Below, piece by piece: positions 39,963-47,934 of a stretch of 50,095 nucleotides of DNA. Both the position numbers and the translations under genes were made by a program. The stretch is from NCBI GenBank assembly GCA_018261655.1, contig JAGTSG010000008.1, positions 1 through 50,095 on the forward strand, written 5' to 3'. The DNA is from Pseudomonadota bacterium. Lineage in GTDB: Bacteria; Pseudomonadota; Gammaproteobacteria; Steroidobacterales; Steroidobacteraceae. The notes below the pieces were generated by a model, which saw nothing but the letters and a program-made list of their open reading frames with translations, did not search any database and was not told the DNA's origin. Positions within the stretch are counted from its first letter, which is position 1. Each line of letters starts with the position of its first letter.

Positions 39963-40462
39963 ACCTGCTGTCGCGCATCGGCCGGCATGTCCTGGCGACG
40001 AAGCGCCGGCTGCGCCGCGCCTTCCCGGACGCGACCCTCGGCCGGATCGAGCAGGCCGTGCATGCGGGCGAGTCACTTCACGACGGGGAGGTCCGCTTCG
40101 CCGTCGAGCCGGAGCTCGACTGGCGCTCCCTGCTGGCAGGCGAGAGCGCGCGGGCCCGCGCCCTGGAGATCTTCTCGCTGCTCCAGGTGTGGGACACGGA
40201 GCGGAACAACGGCGTGCTGATCTACGTGCTGTTCGCCGACCGCGACGTCGAGATCGTGGCCGACCGCGGCTTCAACGGCCTCGTCGCCGAGGATGAATGG
40301 CGCGCGATCTGCGAGGCGATGCGCGACGCCTTCGCACGCGGACAGTATGAGTCGGGCGCGGTCGCAGGCGTCGCCGCCGTGAGCGCCCTGATCGCCCGGT
40401 CCCATCCCGCCAGCGCCGGGCGCGGCCGGAACGAACTGCCGGACCGGCCGGTCATGCTGTGA
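39956..40462 (+). CDS. Cytoplasmic TPM domain protein
   Basis: This 168-residue protein has a TPM domain without a signal peptide: LGRIEQAVHAGESLHDGEVRFAVE, RARALEIFSLLQVWDTERNNGVLIYVLFADRDVEIVADRGFNGLV and WRAICEAMRDAFARGQYESGAVAGVAAVSALI. It is the third member of the lemA-TPM-TPM operon and overlaps the preceding gene by 7 bp (ATG at 39956) or 4 bp (GTG at 39959). The soluble form probably faces the cytoplasm. Function unknown. Confidence 0.9.
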   Translation: MVNLLSRIGRHVLATKRRLRRAFPDATLGRIEQAVHAGESLHDGEVRFAVEPELDWRSLLAGESARARALEIFSLLQVWDTERNNGVLIYVLFADRDVEIVADRGFNGLVAEDEWRAICEAMRDAFARGQYESGAVAGVAAVSALIARSHPASAGRGRNELPDRPVML

Positions 40463-40531
40463 GCCGGGTGTCGGCGGCCGGCGACAGCGCCGGGGTGTCC
40501 GGTCCTGCGCCGGCAATGTCATAATCTGCGG

Positions 40532-41743
40532 ATGATTGCCCACGACCCGCGAAGCTACGTCCGGTCCCTGGCAGTGCTGGTCCTCGCCGGCGCGGTGACG
40601 GCCTGCGTGCCGTTCGAGTCGCTGTGGAAGAAGGAATCGGCGCCGCCGTCGCTTCCGCCGCCGCCGCCGCCGCCGCCCGAGGCGCCCCTCGCCGAGGCGA
40701 CCCACCGCTTCGTCATCCCCGCCGGCAGCGACGTCATCGGCCGCGTGCAGGTGACGGTCGCCCGCCACGAGGACACGCTGCCGGACATCGCGCGGCGATT
40801 CAACATCGGCTACGACGAGATCGTCAAAGCCAATCCGGGCGTGGATCCGTGGCTGCCGGGTGAAGGCACGCGCATCACGCTGCCGACGCGATTCGTGCTG
40901 CCGGACGCGCCGCGCGAAGGGGTCGTGGTCAACCTCGCGGGCCTGCGCCTCTTTTACTACCCGCCGCGCAAGGACAAGTCGGCGCCGGTCGAGGTGATCA
41001 CGCATCCCATCGGCATCGGCAAGGTCGGCTGGAGCACGCCGGAGGGCCGGACGAAGGTCGTCGCCCGCGTGAAGGACCCGAGCTGGACGCCGCCGGCCTC
41101 GGTGCGGAAGGAGCACCTCGAGAACGGGGACCCGCTGCCGGCCAGGGTGCCGCCGGGCCCGGACAATCCGCTCGGACGCCACATGATGCGCCTCGGATGG
41201 CCGAGCTACCTGGTGCACGGGACGAACAAGGCCTACGGCGTCGGCATGCGCGCAAGCCATGGCTGCATCCGGCTCTACCCGGAGGACATCGAGGGGCTGT
41301 TCGACATGATCCCGGTCGGCACGCCAGTGACCGTCGTCAACCAGCCCTACCTGCTCGGCTGGAGCGGTGACGTGCTGCTGGTCCAGGCCTACGGTCCGCT
41401 GGAGGACGACGAGCGCAACTGGGAGCACGGGCCGGCCAGCCTGCGCAAGAAGGGCGCGAAGTCGAAGTCGCCGCTGTGGAAGCGGATCGTGGCCGCGGAC
41501 GCGAGCATCAACTGGGATGCCGCCCGCAGGGTGTCGGCCACGCCGCTCGGCGTCCCGGTGCCGGTGAGCATCGGGCACGAGGTCGAGCCCACCGCAGTCG
41601 TCGCCGCGGCCCCGCTGGTGCGCAACGCGCTGCCGCGCGGCGCCAGCTGGGACGGCAACGAGGACCAGTACGCCGACGAGAAGGGCTTCCGCGAGATGCT
41701 TTCCGAGAGCGAGCCGGTCGCACAGGGATCCTCCGTCCGCTGA
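40532..41743 (+). CDS. L,D-transpeptidase with LysM domain (YkuD/ErfK type)
   Basis: The 403-residue protein cross-links peptidoglycan or attaches lipoproteins to it in the periplasm. It has a lipoprotein-like signal (LAVLVLAGAVTAC, Cys25), a run of eight prolines (about 42-49), a LysM domain (about 72-117, VARHEDTLPDIARRFNIGYDEIVKANPG) and a YkuD domain with the catalytic SHGCIRLYPEDI (His243, Cys245). The C-terminal 110 residues form a tail of no known family. CATAAT lies six bases before the ATG with no Shine-Dalgarno, so translation may be leaderless. Confidence 0.94.
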   Translation: MIAHDPRSYVRSLAVLVLAGAVTACVPFESLWKKESAPPSLPPPPPPPPEAPLAEATHRFVIPAGSDVIGRVQVTVARHEDTLPDIARRFNIGYDEIVKANPGVDPWLPGEGTRITLPTRFVLPDAPREGVVVNLAGLRLFYYPPRKDKSAPVEVITHPIGIGKVGWSTPEGRTKVVARVKDPSWTPPASVRKEHLENGDPLPARVPPGPDNPLGRHMMRLGWPSYLVHGTNKAYGVGMRASHGCIRLYPEDIEGLFDMIPVGTPVTVVNQPYLLGWSGDVLLVQAYGPLEDDERNWEHGPASLRKKGAKSKSPLWKRIVAADASINWDAARRVSATPLGVPVPVSIGHEVEPTAVVAAAPLVRNALPRGASWDGNEDQYADEKGFREMLSESEPVAQGSSVR

Positions 41744-41785
41744 CGGCCGGCCGGCGGGGCCTCGTGCCGGCCCCGCTCGCCCAGG

Positions 41786-41803
41786 GCCGGGCTAAAGCCC
41801 GGC
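41786..41803. other. Intergenic hairpin
   Basis: GCCGGGC, a TAAA loop and GCCCGGC form a perfect 7-bp stem between the L,D-transpeptidase and the small gene at 41845. There is no T-tract. Hairpins of this GGGC-TAAA-GCCC type are common between genes in GC-rich bacteria. Confidence 0.5.
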
Positions 41804-41844
41804 GGCCCGCTGCCGATGACTCTCCTCAGGAGGTAGCGGCCGCC

Positions 41845-42042
41845 ATGGACCTCAAGTACTACACCAGCGTCCTCGTCGCGGAGCCTGGCGCCGCCTCGCC
41901 CAGGCAGTACAACGGCGTCATCACGCTGCAGGACCCGGACCGCGCCGTCGACATCATGGACGCCGTGGGCGCGGCCGTCTGCCGGTCGCTCGGCGTGCCG
42001 CGCGAACGGGTCCGCGTCGTGCATTGCCTGCGCATGCACTAG
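41845..42042 (+). CDS. Small hypothetical protein
   Basis: A 65-residue product of no known family. It contains MDLKYYTSVLVAEPGAASP, a likely beta-strand QYNGVITLQD, a helix RAVDIMDAVGAAVCRSLG and ends RVRVVHCLRMH. The mixed strand-helix-strand pattern suggests a compact folded domain. AGGAGGT lies 11 nt before the ATG. It is the first of two small genes just upstream of the sheath-like gene and is codon-typical for the window. Function unknown. Confidence 0.65.
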   Translation: MDLKYYTSVLVAEPGAASPRQYNGVITLQDPDRAVDIMDAVGAAVCRSLGVPRERVRVVHCLRMH

Positions 42043-42083
42043 GCGGTCTAGAATCGGTTCCTGCCGCAACGGGACCGTCCGCC

Positions 42084-42245
42084 ATGCACACCGAGTGGAT
42101 GAAAGTGATGCTCGAGGAGGTCGCGCGCAAGCGCGAGGAAGCCGAGCTCGGCCGTGAGGAAGAGGAACGGCGCGCCGCAGAGCGGGCCACGGCCCGCAAG
42201 CCCATCTCCTCCAGGAAGAAGGAAGCGGCGCCGGCGCGACGCTGA
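42084..42245 (+). CDS. Very small charged helical protein
   Basis: A 53-residue product, MHTEWMKVMLEEVARKREE and onward, made of one long charged helix (residues about 3-40, rich in E, R and A) and a basic end (SSRKKEAAPARR). TAGAAT at 42049-42054 may be the -10 of its own promoter. No clear Shine-Dalgarno is visible. The ORF is short, so coding status is moderately supported by its codon pattern and by its position 100 bp before the sheath-like gene. Confidence 0.5.
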   Translation: MHTEWMKVMLEEVARKREEAELGREEEERRAAERATARKPISSRKKEAAPARR

Positions 42246-42344
42246 CCGGATCCACGCTCGAGCGCCGTGTCCCCCGCCGTTCGCCGCGACCGGTCGCGGC
42301 GCGACCCGATGTGCTAACCTTCCGGAAACAAAGGGGAGCCACCG

Positions 42345-43970
42345 GTGGCAGAACGTCTCACCGGGATCGACGTTTCGGAAGAGCCCGCTGCCGGGCAGGC
42401 CATGGCCCGGACGCCGACGGGCGTCGCCGCCTTCATCGGGCGCACGCTTCGCGGCCCCGTCAATCGCCCCATCCTGCTGCGCGGCTTCGCCGACTTCGAG
42501 CGCGCCTTCGGCGGCCTGTGGCAGCCGAGCACGCTCTCGTACGCCGTGGAGCAGTTCTTCGAGAATGGCGGCGGCAGCGCCGTCGTGGTGCGCGTCGCCA
42601 ACGGCGCGCGGCCCTGCACGCTCGACCTGCCGGCCGCCCGGGACCGGCTCACGTTGCGGGCGGTCGCCCCCGGCACGCGTGAGTTCCTGCGCGCGGCGGT
42701 CGACTACGACGGCATCGGCGAGAACGAGCCGCACCGGTTCAACCTGGTCGTGCAGCGCGTCCGCTCGCCGGGATCCGAGCACATCGAGGACCAGGAGATC
42801 TACCGGCGGCTGTCCGTGGAGCCCGGCTCGTCCCGTTTCGTTGCCGCGGCGCTGCTCGAGTCGCAGCTGGTGCGCGTCGCGGGCGACGTTCCGGCCATGC
42901 CTCCCGACCCGACCCTGTCGCCAGGCGGCCGCAGCCTCGCCGCCTACGTCACGGCCAACCCCGACGGGGACGACGGCGCGCCGCTGACCGACTACGACGT
43001 GATCGGTTCGGCCGCCGAGGGGACCGGCCTGTTTGCGCTCGGCTCCGCGGACACCGTCAACCTGCTGTGCATCCCGCCGCTGGCGCGCGAGGTGGATGTC
43101 GGCCCGAGCGCGCTGCTGGTCGCGAACCGCTATTGCCGTGACCGGCGCGCGTTGCTGGTCGTGGACCCGCCCCTGGCCTGGGACACCCCGGAGGCCGCCC
43201 TCGCCGGCGCCCGGGACTGGCCGTTCAGCAGCGAGAACGCGGTGATGTTCTTCCCGCGACTGCTCGCGCTCGACAAGCTGCGCGGCCGGTTCGAGTGCTT
43301 TGGTTCCGGTGGCGCCGTGGCGGGCATGCTGGCGCGCGCCGACGAGCAGCGCCCCGTCTGGGCCGGCTCGCCCGCGGACGTGGCGGCGCTGCGGCCGGGC
43401 ATGCGTCCGCTGTGCGCGGTGGGGGAGACGGATCGGGTGCGGCTCGCGCACCGGGGGATCAACACGTTGACCTCCCTGCGCTCGGCGGAGGGTCTCCTCG
43501 CGACCGCCTGCACGCTGGCGGGTCCGGGTGCGGCGACGCCGGAGTGGCGCTCCCTCGCCCGGCGCCGGCTGGCCCTCTTCATCCTCAACAGCATCGAGCG
43601 CGGGACGCGCTGGATGTTGTTCGAGACGAATGGGCCGGTGCTGTGGGCGCGCGCGGCGAGCCAGTTGCGCGGCTTCTTCGGGTCGCTGGAACAGGAGGGG
43701 GCCTTTGCCGACCGGCCCCCGGGCGAGCGCTGGTACGTGGTCTGCGACGAGCGGATCAACCGTGACGGCGAACGCGCACGGGGCGTCGTGAACCTTCTGT
43801 TCGGCTTTGCGTCGAGCCGGCACGGCCAGTTCCACTCGTTCCTGGTGAGCCACCGCGCCGGCGGCAGTCGCGTCCGGCCGGTCGGGCTGACCCGCCAGCA
43901 GGCGGAGACGGCGCGACCGGAGGACCTGCTGGCGGAGCTTGGGCAGGAACCGCTCGCGCGGGCCGGCTGA
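42345..43970 (+). CDS. Contractile tail-sheath-like protein, stand-alone
   Basis: The 541-residue protein matches sheath proteins of phage tails and extracellular contractile injection systems. Signs are the N-terminal GVAAFIGRTLRGPVNRP, FADFERAFGGLW and LSYAVEQFFENGGGSAVVVRV, the NAVMFFPRLLALDKLRGR block, GGAVAGMLARADEQRPVW, and the C-terminal EWRSLARRRLALFILNSIER, TRWMLFETNGPVLW and GERWYVVCDERIN. The extended N-terminal arm with the usual SPGVYVEE motif is replaced by MAERLTGIDVSEEPAAGQ. No tube, baseplate, spike, ATPase or lysis gene lies within the 42 kb to the left or 6 kb to the right that can be seen. Full length and normal codon use suggest it is kept, not decaying. Confidence 0.85.
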   Translation: MAERLTGIDVSEEPAAGQAMARTPTGVAAFIGRTLRGPVNRPILLRGFADFERAFGGLWQPSTLSYAVEQFFENGGGSAVVVRVANGARPCTLDLPAARDRLTLRAVAPGTREFLRAAVDYDGIGENEPHRFNLVVQRVRSPGSEHIEDQEIYRRLSVEPGSSRFVAAALLESQLVRVAGDVPAMPPDPTLSPGGRSLAAYVTANPDGDDGAPLTDYDVIGSAAEGTGLFALGSADTVNLLCIPPLAREVDVGPSALLVANRYCRDRRALLVVDPPLAWDTPEAALAGARDWPFSSENAVMFFPRLLALDKLRGRFECFGSGGAVAGMLARADEQRPVWAGSPADVAALRPGMRPLCAVGETDRVRLAHRGINTLTSLRSAEGLLATACTLAGPGAATPEWRSLARRRLALFILNSIERGTRWMLFETNGPVLWARAASQLRGFFGSLEQEGAFADRPPGERWYVVCDERINRDGERARGVVNLLFGFASSRHGQFHSFLVSHRAGGSRVRPVGLTRQQAETARPEDLLAELGQEPLARAG

Positions 43971-43987
43971 CCGTCGGCGAGCCGGCG

Positions 43988-44362
43988 GTGGCCAGGGTGA
44001 CCCAGGAGTCCCTCGAGCGCATCTGGCGCGTCGTGGCCTCCATTCCCGCGGGCCAGGTCGAGTCCTATGGCGGCGTGGCGCGCCGGGCCGGACTGCCCCG
44101 GCGCGCGCGACTCGTCGGTCACGCGCTCAAGGCGGCGCCGGCGGACATGCACCTGCCCTGGCACCGCGTGGTGAACGCCGCCGGAAGGATCAGTTTCCCC
44201 GCCGGCTCGCCCGCGCACGCGCTGCAGCGCCGCCGGCTCGAGGCCGAGGGCGTGCGCTTCCGGGGCGACAGGATCATCCGCGAGACGCGCCGCGGGCCGG
44301 GCGACCTCGATGAGTTGCTGTGGGCACCGCCGGGCGCGCGGCCTGTGCGCCGGCCCCGGTGA
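43988..44362 (+). CDS. Alkyltransferase-like (ATL) DNA repair protein
   Basis: The 124-residue protein is related to O6-alkylguanine-DNA alkyltransferases but has PWHRVV (Trp58 at the cysteine position of PCHRV), the mark of ATL proteins. These bind O6-alkylguanine and pass it to nucleotide excision repair without removing the alkyl group. IPAGQVESYGGVARRAG is the helix-turn-helix entry, and VVNAAGRISFPAG follows the site. The start is GTG at 43988, 18 bp after the sheath-like gene on the same strand. A link to the sheath gene beyond cotranscription is not evident. Confidence 0.92.
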   Translation: MARVTQESLERIWRVVASIPAGQVESYGGVARRAGLPRRARLVGHALKAAPADMHLPWHRVVNAAGRISFPAGSPAHALQRRRLEAEGVRFRGDRIIRETRRGPGDLDELLWAPPGARPVRRPR

Positions 44363-44394
44363 TAAGATCCGGCGCGTCGCCAACGGAGTGAGGC

Positions 44395-44919
44395 ATGCCA
44401 AGGCGCCACGTCGTCTTCTCGCACGGCAAGGAAAGCGGCCCATGGGGGTCGAAGATCGCGGCCATGGCCGAGGTCGCGCGCAGCGAAGGGTTCGAGGCCG
44501 ACTCCGTCGACTATCGCGGCATCGACGACCCGAAGGACCGCGTGACGCGGCTGCTCAGCTTCTGCCGCGACCTGCGCGGCGACCTCGTGCTCGTGGGCTC
44601 GAGCCTCGGCGGCCACGTCGCGACGTCGGCCTCGTCCCTGCTGCGCGCGCGCGGCCTGTTCCTGCTGGCGCCGGCGTTCTACATGCCCGGCCACGAATCC
44701 GGGACCCCGAAGCCCGCCGACTGCCCGCTGACCATCGTGCACGGCTGGAAGGACGAGGTCGTGCCGGTCGAGAACAGCATCCGCTATGCGCGTGAATACG
44801 GTGCGACGCTGCACATCATCGACGCCGACCACCGCATGCAGGACCAGATCTCGCTGATCAACTACCTGTTCGAGTACTTCCTGGTGGCGCTCGACCTGCC
44901 TCACCTGCAGCGGAAGTGA
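44395..44919 (+). CDS. Small alpha/beta hydrolase
   Basis: A compact 174-residue alpha/beta hydrolase: VVFSHGKESGPWGSKI at the oxyanion side, nucleophile Ser70 in GSSLGG, acid Asp120 in HGWKDEVVP and His146 in DADHRM, so the triad is complete. It has no signal peptide and no lid of note, resembling YqiA/YcfP-type esterases, whose substrates are poorly known. GGAG lies 9 nt before the ATG at 44395, and GATAAGAT about 25 bp upstream may be a -10 box. Confidence 0.88.
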   Translation: MPRRHVVFSHGKESGPWGSKIAAMAEVARSEGFEADSVDYRGIDDPKDRVTRLLSFCRDLRGDLVLVGSSLGGHVATSASSLLRARGLFLLAPAFYMPGHESGTPKPADCPLTIVHGWKDEVVPVENSIRYAREYGATLHIIDADHRMQDQISLINYLFEYFLVALDLPHLQRK

Positions 44920-44935
44920 GCCGGGGCCCCGCGGC

Positions 44936-44954
44936 GCAGTTCGCGGTAAACTGC
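44936..44954. promoter_or_regulatory. Inverted repeat in the presumed promoter of the small lipoprotein gene
   Basis: GCAGTT and AACTGC form a 6-bp inverted repeat with a 7-bp centre, overlapping TAAACT (44947-44952), a possible -10 box 27 bp before the ATG at 44979. It could be an operator or a chance palindrome. Confidence 0.3.
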
Positions 44955-44978
44955 CGCTTCCACAGCCGGAGGACATCC

Positions 44979-45230
44979 ATGTCCAACCCAGCCAGCAGGG
45001 CGCACGCGGCCATCCTGCTCGTCACGCTCGCCACGCTTGCCGCCTGCGGCGGGGGCGATAAGCCCGCGGAGCGGGAAGTGATGAAGCCCGAGGAGACGGT
45101 CGTGGGCGATCTCGTCACGGCGCCGGAGAGGGTCGAGGACCGCACCAATGCGGCCATGGAGGCCCATCGCGACGCGTTGCAGGAGCAGATCAGCGAAAGC
45201 GAGGGCGGCTCGCCGGATGAAGAAGAGTAG
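44979..45230 (+). CDS. Small lipoprotein
   Basis: The 83-residue product has a lipoprotein signal ending TLAAC (Cys at about 22) followed by GGGDKPAEREVMKPEETVVGD and an acidic helix ending SEGGSPDEEE. The mature part is about 60 residues, strongly acidic, and likely sits on the periplasmic side of a membrane. GGAGG is 6 nt before the ATG at 44979. It precedes plsB by 36 bp on the same strand. No family is recognised. Confidence 0.75.
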   Translation: MSNPASRAHAAILLVTLATLAACGGGDKPAEREVMKPEETVVGDLVTAPERVEDRTNAAMEAHRDALQEQISESEGGSPDEEE

Positions 45231-45266
45231 CCGCGGGCCCCTGCGGCGCCGGCTGCCTGTCCGACG

Positions 45267-47729
45267 ATGATGCGCTTCCTGGGACTCGACCGGACCTTCC
45301 TGTGGGCGCTGCGCGGCATCTCGCGGTTGTTCGTGCGTCCCACGGTCCTGCCGGAGGACGCCGTGGCCCGGCTCAAGGGCCGGACCCGGCCCGTGCTCTA
45401 CGTGGTCGGCGAGCGCAGCCTGTCGGATTTCGTCGCGGTCGAACAGGTGTGCATGGACGCCGGGCTGCGCCGGCCGAACAAGCGGCTGACGACCGGGTCC
45501 CTCAGCCTGCCGCGTTCCTTCGTGGCGCTGGAGCGGCGCGCGGGCGTGCTGCGCAGGCGGCCCGACCGGCGCATGCCGCGCGAGTTGCAGCTGGCGCTCG
45601 AGGCTGCCGACCGCGACCCGGAACTGGAGCTGGACATCGTCGCGGTCGGCGTCTTCTGGGGCCGCGCGCCGGAGCGCGAGCGGTCCTGGCTCGACCTGTT
45701 CCTTTCGGAGAGCTGGGCGCTCGTCGGGCCGTTCCGGCGCCTGCTGTCGATCCTGTTCAACGGGCGCTCGACGCTGATCCGGTTCGGCGAGGCGCGCCCG
45801 GTGCGCTCCTGGCTGGTGGAAGGCCAGGAGCCGGCGCGCTCGGCGCGCCGGCTGCTGAAGGACCTGCGCGGCGAGTTCCGCCACATGCGGACGGACACGC
45901 TCGGCCCGGAGCTCGCGACACGACGCGTGATCGTCTCCCAGGTGCTGCGCACCCGCGCGGTCCGCCAGGCGGTCCGCCAGGAGATGCGCGAGCGCAAGAT
46001 CTCGCGGCGGGAAGGGCTGAGGCAGGCGCGCCGGTTCGCCCTGGAGATCGCCGCCAACTACTCGCATGCCTTCGTCCGGGTCATGGACCGGCTGCTGACC
46101 TGGCTGTGGACGCGCCTCTATGACGGCGTGGACGTGCGCAACGCGGAACACCTCGACCGGCTGCCGGCGGAATGCGAGATCGTCTACGTGCCCTGCCACC
46201 GCAGCCACATGGACTACCTGCTGCTGTCCTACGTGATCTACTACCGCGGCTACGCGGTGCCCCATGTCGCGGCCGGCGTCAACCTCAACCTCCCGGTGAT
46301 CGGGCGCTTCCTGCGCATGGGCGGCGCCTTCTTCATCCGCCGCTCGTTCAAGGGCGGCAGCCTGTACCCGGTGGTGTTCACCAAGTACGTGGACGTGCTG
46401 ATGAGCCGCGGGCACCCGGTCGAGTTCTTCATCGAAGGCGGGCGCAGCCGCACGGGCCGGCTGCTGCAGCCGAAAACCGGGATGCTGGCAATGACGGTGC
46501 GCAGCTTCCTTAGGCATCCGCGGCGCGCGGTGGCCTACGTGCCCGTCTATTTCGGCTACGAGCGCCTGTTCGAGGGCCGGACCTACATCGGCGAGCTGTC
46601 GGGCCAGCAGAAGCAGAAGGAGTCGGTGTTCGGCCTGCTGCGGTCGCTGCCCGCGCTGCGGCAGCGCTTCGGCCGCGTGCAGGTCAGCTTCGGCGAGCCG
46701 GTGCTGCTCGAGGAGGCGGTGGCGCGGGTCGCGCCCGACTGGCGTGGCGCAATCGGCCTGGACGACGCGAAGCCACCCTGGTTCAGCAACGTGGTGGACT
46801 CGGTCGCCGCGGCCATCATGAGCCGGATCAACGCGACCGCGTCAGTCACGCCCGTCAACCTGCTGGGCCTGACGCTGCTCGCCACCCCGCGCCAGGCGAT
46901 GGTCGAGAGCGACCTCGTGCGCCAGCTCGAGCTCAGCGTCGAACTGCTGCGGCAGTCGCCGTACTCGCCGGACGTGTCGCTGCCGTCCGGGGATGGCTCG
47001 ACGATGGTCCGGCATGGCGAGGCGATGGGTCTGCTCGAGCGCCAGGCCCACGCGCTCGGCGACGTGATCCGGATGCCGGAGCAGGCCGCCATCCTTTCCA
47101 CGTACTACCGGAACAACGTCCTGCACCTGTTCGCCATGCCCTCGCTGGTGGCCTGCGCGTTCCTCAACAACCCGAAGATGCGCGGCCAGGATGTCCAGCG
47201 CCTGGCGTGGCGTGTCTACCCCTACGTGCGGCACGAGCTGTCGCTGCGCTGGGCCGAGGACGAGGTCGCGGGCGTCGTGGACTCGGTGCTCGACACGCTG
47301 GCGCGCAACGGGTTGCTGGAACGCAGCGAGGACGGCACCTGGTGGCGCCGCCCGCCGACCGGCACCGCGGAGGCGGTCCAGCTCTCGGTCCTGGCGCAGG
47401 CCATGATCCAGACCATCGAGCGCTACTACCTGGCGATCGCCCTGCTGCTGCGTGCCGGCAGTGGCGAGCTGACACAGGACGGCCTGGAGCGCCGCTGCGT
47501 GGAGATGGCGCGCCGGATGTCCATGCTCTACGGGCTCAACGCCCCCGAGTTCTTCGACCGCGCCATGTTCCGCGGCTTCATCGGCCTGTTGCTGGAGCGC
47601 GGCGTGATCCAGGCCGGACCCGAAGGGCGCCTCACCTTTGGCGAACCGCTGCTGGCGGTTGCCAACGACGCGCGGGTGGTCCTGTCCGAGCAGATCCGCA
47701 ACAGCATCCTGCAGGTGACCCACGGTTGA
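45267..47729 (+). CDS. plsB: Glycerol-3-phosphate 1-O-acyltransferase
   Basis: PlsB acylates position 1 of glycerol-3-phosphate from acyl-ACP or acyl-CoA, the first step of phospholipid synthesis in gammaproteobacteria, at the inner membrane. The 820-residue protein has the acyltransferase block I HRSHMD with His311 and Asp316, then GGAFFIRRSFKGG, FIEGGRSRTGRLLQPKTGML and YVPVYFGYERL (blocks II-IV), flanked by the long N-terminal helical region and the C-terminal domain common in this family. Start at the first of two ATG codons. It follows the small lipoprotein gene and may be cotranscribed with it. Confidence 0.95.
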   Translation: MMRFLGLDRTFLWALRGISRLFVRPTVLPEDAVARLKGRTRPVLYVVGERSLSDFVAVEQVCMDAGLRRPNKRLTTGSLSLPRSFVALERRAGVLRRRPDRRMPRELQLALEAADRDPELELDIVAVGVFWGRAPERERSWLDLFLSESWALVGPFRRLLSILFNGRSTLIRFGEARPVRSWLVEGQEPARSARRLLKDLRGEFRHMRTDTLGPELATRRVIVSQVLRTRAVRQAVRQEMRERKISRREGLRQARRFALEIAANYSHAFVRVMDRLLTWLWTRLYDGVDVRNAEHLDRLPAECEIVYVPCHRSHMDYLLLSYVIYYRGYAVPHVAAGVNLNLPVIGRFLRMGGAFFIRRSFKGGSLYPVVFTKYVDVLMSRGHPVEFFIEGGRSRTGRLLQPKTGMLAMTVRSFLRHPRRAVAYVPVYFGYERLFEGRTYIGELSGQQKQKESVFGLLRSLPALRQRFGRVQVSFGEPVLLEEAVARVAPDWRGAIGLDDAKPPWFSNVVDSVAAAIMSRINATASVTPVNLLGLTLLATPRQAMVESDLVRQLELSVELLRQSPYSPDVSLPSGDGSTMVRHGEAMGLLERQAHALGDVIRMPEQAAILSTYYRNNVLHLFAMPSLVACAFLNNPKMRGQDVQRLAWRVYPYVRHELSLRWAEDEVAGVVDSVLDTLARNGLLERSEDGTWWRRPPTGTAEAVQLSVLAQAMIQTIERYYLAIALLLRAGSGELTQDGLERRCVEMARRMSMLYGLNAPEFFDRAMFRGFIGLLLERGVIQAGPEGRLTFGEPLLAVANDARVVLSEQIRNSILQVTHG

Positions 47730-47741
47730 GCGGGCACTTTT

Positions 47742-47754
47742 TTTGCATTGCAAA
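47742..47754. promoter_or_regulatory. Palindrome TTTGCA-T-TGCAAA upstream of the DUF1302 gene
   Basis: This perfect 13-bp palindrome lies 12 bp after the plsB stop and about 50 bp before a -10-like TATACT (47803-47808). It contains TGC-N3-GCA and shares TTGCA-Y-TGCA with the minus strand of the candidate PhaR site at 9738-9752. Confidence 0.45.
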
Positions 47755-47934
47755 GAGCGTGGATACGTAGTGCCCTAGGCTGGGTTGCGGTTTGGCCACT
47801 GATATACTGCGGCCGCTGTCGTGCGGGCCACGCCGGTTCTGCATGAACGCCACAACAAGGCTGGTGCGCGGCGAAGACGTGCGCCGGACCCGGGTCTGCC
47901 GGGCAAACTCGGTCGTCTGACAATGGGGAAACCA

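Noticed and set aside
40652-40678. CCG triplet repeat in the L,D-transpeptidase gene
   Set aside because: It encodes a proline linker between the lipoprotein signal and the LysM domain, a normal feature of envelope proteins; no array of a mobile or CRISPR type is present.
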